From positions 1 to 8,010 of the forward strand of contig CAKUKT010000108.1 in the NCBI GenBank assembly GCA_934663655.1: a stretch of DNA of 8,010 nt, read 5' to 3'. How positions within the stretch are numbered: position 1 is the first letter of the stretch; the number at the start of each line of letters is the position of its first letter. The notes beneath the pieces are model-generated. The model saw only the letters and a list, made by a program, of their open reading frames with translations. It was not told where the DNA came from and did no database searches. Positions 6,520 to 8,010 of the stretch are shown in pieces. The stretch is from an uncultured Victivallaceae bacterium. GTDB taxonomy: Bacteria; Verrucomicrobiota; Lentisphaeria; Victivallales; Victivallaceae. A program made the position numbers and the translations under genes.

Positions 6520-7409
6520 ATAAGATTATTTCTCTGGGGTCTCTCAATATCGATCAGGTTTTCCGATTACCGCATGCGCTCAGGGTTGGCGAGACGATGA
6601 CTTCGCTTGCGTTTACTACCGGTTCGGGCGGTAAAGGAGCCAATCAGTCGATTGCCGCCGCCCGGGCGGGAGCGGAGGTGTGGCATGCCGGAAAAATCGG
6701 TCGAGACGGCGGAATGCTGATCGATACATTGCACGCCGCCGGAGTAGACACCCGTTTGCTTGAAGAGAGCGACGAAGTCCCGAGCGGTCGGGCGGTTGTA
6801 TTGGTGAATCCCGCCGGGAATAATTCCATTGTGTTATTTCCCGGCGCCAACCATGCGCTGGACAGTATCTCTCTGGATCGGATCATCGCCGCCGGTGCGC
6901 CCGGAGACATTCTGATGATGCAGAACGAGACCAATATGATCAGTGAAGCGATGCGACGCGGTAAAGCTGCCGGGTTGCGTCTGGCTTTTAATTTTGCTCC
7001 TTTCGACGCGAATGCGGAATATCCGCTGGAACTGGTCGATTATCTGTTTCTCAACGAGATAGAGGGAGAAGGGCTCAGCGGAGAATCCGATCCCTGGCGG
7101 ATGTATGAACGGCTGCGTGTCCGTTTCCCGCGGGCGGAAACGGTATTGACGCTTGGACCGCGTGGTTCACTCGGCTGGGAACCCGGTGGCGCGGCGGTGG
7201 AAGTTCCTGCTCCGGAAGTGGAAGTGGTTGATACCACTGCCGCCGGAGACACCTTTATCGGTTACTTCCTGTTTTGGAGAATGAGCGGCGCCAGACTGAA
7301 TGCCGCGCTCTCCGAAGCTTCCGTCGCGGCGTCATTGTGCTGTACTCGGCGGGGCGCCGGAGAGGCGATTCCGACCGCAGCCGAAGTGGACGCCTTTGCC
7401 GGGCGCTGA
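6516..7409 (+). CDS. Ribokinase-like PfkB-family sugar kinase
   Basis: Cytoplasmic ATP-dependent sugar kinase of the PfkB family, closest in pattern to ribokinase (RbsK), which makes ribose 5-phosphate. N-terminal GSLNIDQVF (8-16) and GGKGANQSIAAARAGA (38-53) form the PfkB signature 1 and sugar-binding region. NEIEGE (180-185) matches the Mg/phosphate NxxE motif. LTLGPRGSLGW (211-221) is the nucleotide-binding turn. DTTAAGDTF (239-247) is signature 2, with D245 as the predicted catalytic base. The 297 residues match the family. Its start overlaps the acyltransferase stop as ATGA, with purine-rich GAGAGAG just upstream, so translation is probably coupled. No ribose transporter or rbs regulator is visible, and the sugar could be another pentose, nucleoside or deoxysugar. 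The family is certain and the substrate is uncertain. Confidence 0.88.
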   Translation: MNKIISLGSLNIDQVFRLPHALRVGETMTSLAFTTGSGGKGANQSIAAARAGAEVWHAGKIGRDGGMLIDTLHAAGVDTRLLEESDEVPSGRAVVLVNPAGNNSIVLFPGANHALDSISLDRIIAAGAPGDILMMQNETNMISEAMRRGKAAGLRLAFNFAPFDANAEYPLELVDYLFLNEIEGEGLSGESDPWRMYERLRVRFPRAETVLTLGPRGSLGWEPGGAAVEVPAPEVEVVDTTAAGDTFIGYFLFWRMSGARLNAALSEASVAASLCCTRRGAGEAIPTAAEVDAFAGR

Positions 7410-7428
7410 ATAGTTCCGCGCCGTTGGA

Positions 7429-7468
7429 GACGGAATTATTCTCCGCATCATCAGGGAGAATCCCCGTC
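7429..7468 (+). terminator. Two-part hairpin after the kinase, possible terminator
   Basis: Twenty bases after the kinase stop, GACGG (7429-7433) pairs with CCGTC (7464-7468), and ATTCTCC (7438-7444) pairs with GGAGAAT (7455-7461) around a 10-nt loop. There is no T-run after it, so it is not a classic intrinsic terminator and may act in RNA end protection or Rho-type termination instead. Confidence 0.35.
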
Positions 7469-7508
7469 AAACATCTGAAAAACGATTGGTTAAGTCCGTG
7501 CCAACTTG

Positions 7509-7542
7509 CCCGGCAGGATTGGTTTTATGGCGCGTTGCCGGG
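7509..7542. repeat. Inverted repeat CCCGGCA / TGCCGGG
   Basis: Perfect 7-bp inverted arms (7509-7515 and 7536-7542) enclose a 20-bp loop in the noncoding right end. No T-tract follows. Function unknown. Confidence 0.4.
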
Positions 7543-7635
7543 GAGGAACAAGCCTGTCGAACTGCCGAGAATTCCGGGTAACAACTCTTCCGGGATCGGG
7601 GACGAGGCAAAAGGAATAAAGTCCCGGGGGCCGTT

Positions 7636-7801
7636 CGTCATCCGGGATCATATCCCACCCCGGGGTGAAATCCGGGCGGGAACGAAGAGCAATCGGTTCT
7701 CACGTCATCCGGGATCATATCCCACCCCGGGGTGAAATCCGGGTGGGGACGAAGAGCAATCGGTTCTCACGTCATCCGGGATCATATTCAACACCCCGGG
7801 G
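7636..7801. repeat. 67-bp tandem repeat, two full copies and one partial
   Basis: Copy 1 (7636-7702) and copy 2 (7703-7769) differ at only two positions. Copy 3 begins at 7770, matches for 18 bases, then keeps a shifted CCCCGGGG core to about 7801. Each full copy contains the perfect 12-bp palindrome CACCCCGGGGTG (7656-7667 and 7723-7734) and a GGGAT-CAT-ATCCC mini-hairpin just before it. The copies abut with no unique spacers. A weaker match to the second half of the unit lies upstream at about 7589-7611. No reading frame covers the repeats convincingly. Function is unknown; transcript hairpins or a protein-binding array are both possible. Confidence 0.85.
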
Positions 7802-7827
7802 CAGGGGGAGATGAATTTACCCCCCGC
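7801..7827. repeat. G-run/C-run hairpin
   Basis: GGGGG (7804-7808) can pair with CCCCC (7820-7824). After one A-C mismatch, GC (7801-7802) pairs with GC (7826-7827), giving a strong stem around an 11-nt loop directly after the tandem repeats. No T-run follows on either strand. Confidence 0.4.
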
Positions 7828-7898
7828 ATTTCCTCATCTTGAAAAGTTCCTGCCTGCAGAATCAAGACTATCCAGGGGGGGCCGCCGGATTGGACGCC

Positions 7899-7930
7899 GG
7901 TTAGGGAGTTCCCGGCGCCGGGAAATAACC
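7899..7930. repeat. Nested palindrome
   Basis: A perfect 16-bp palindrome TTCCCGGCGCCGGGAA (7909-7924) is enclosed by a second matched pair, GGTTA (7899-7903) and TAACC (7926-7930). The outer and inner arms share the same centre apart from a 5-versus-1 base bulge. This is well beyond casual symmetry, but no family of sites is recognised. Confidence 0.6.
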
Positions 7931-8010
7931 AGCTCCATCATCCGGAGTGTTGCGGCGGCTCACCGGCACCTGGAACCCGGATCAATAAAACCACGCCCGG
8001 GAGTGATGAG

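Larger units (their letters stand above)
7410..8010. other. Noncoding, hairpin-rich right end
   Basis: These 601 bp show no convincing gene on either strand. The only longer open frame is a continuation of a shadow frame from inside the kinase gene. The stretch holds the post-kinase hairpin, a 7-bp inverted repeat, the tandem repeats, a G/C-run hairpin and a nested palindrome. The motif TCCGGGATC occurs four times (7589, 7641, 7708, 7775). I see no tRNA, rRNA or transposase remnant. The last 80 bases hold nothing I can name. Confidence 0.6.

Noticed and set aside
7489..7507. Integron attC-like core (GTTAAGT near CCAAC)
   Set aside because: The two cores are in the wrong order and lack the required long imperfect hairpin between them; no integrase is present.
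7636..7801. CRISPR array
   Set aside because: The 67-bp units abut directly and no unique spacers separate them; no cas gene is nearby.

Overview
The window looks like bacterial chromosome from a Gram-negative organism of fairly high GC by eye. An LpxL/HtrB-type lipid A acyltransferase implies an LPS-like outer membrane. The GH42-like protein paired with an EstA-type esterase suggests a carbohydrate-degrading lifestyle. The overall impression fits an anaerobic gut or sediment member of the PVC group, such as Lentisphaerota/Victivallis. That taxon is a guess from gene content and has not been tested.

Layout, left to right. (1) 6-1217, plus: a full-length two-domain CHR-family chromate/anion transporter. 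(2) 1218-1444: intergenic, with a candidate promoter (1244-1272), a 21-bp inverted repeat (1399-1419) and a clear ribosome binding site that sets the next start at 1445. (3) 1445-3505, plus: a GH42-like glycoside hydrolase reading frame interrupted by an in-frame TGA at 3239-3241. The same frame continues for 87 sensible codons that look like the missing C-terminal domain. (4) 3539-4297, plus: an EstA/esterase D-type serine esterase, probably in the same transcript. (5) 4394-5173, minus: an AAC(3)-family N-acetyltransferase, convergent with the esterase. (6) 5174-5484: a 311-bp AT-rich divergent promoter region with back-to-back sigma-70-like promoters. (7) 5485-6519, plus: an LpxL/HtrB-family acyltransferase, joined by an ATGA stop/start overlap to (8) 6516-7409, plus: a ribokinase-type PfkB sugar kinase. 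(9) 7410-8010: no convincing gene, but dense inverted repeats, two and a half tandem copies of a 67-bp repeat each centred on a perfect 12-bp palindrome, and a nested palindrome near the end.

How the genes may work together. The GH42-like protein and the esterase are a plausible pair for glycan or acylated-glycan breakdown. The ribokinase would phosphorylate a released or salvaged sugar, but it sits in a two-gene unit with the lipid A acyltransferase, so a functional link is not established. The AAC(3)-like gene has its own strong-looking promoter. I did not find a convincing new multi-gene system. The two signals most worth following are the TGA-interrupted GH42-like gene and the structured repeat region at the right end.
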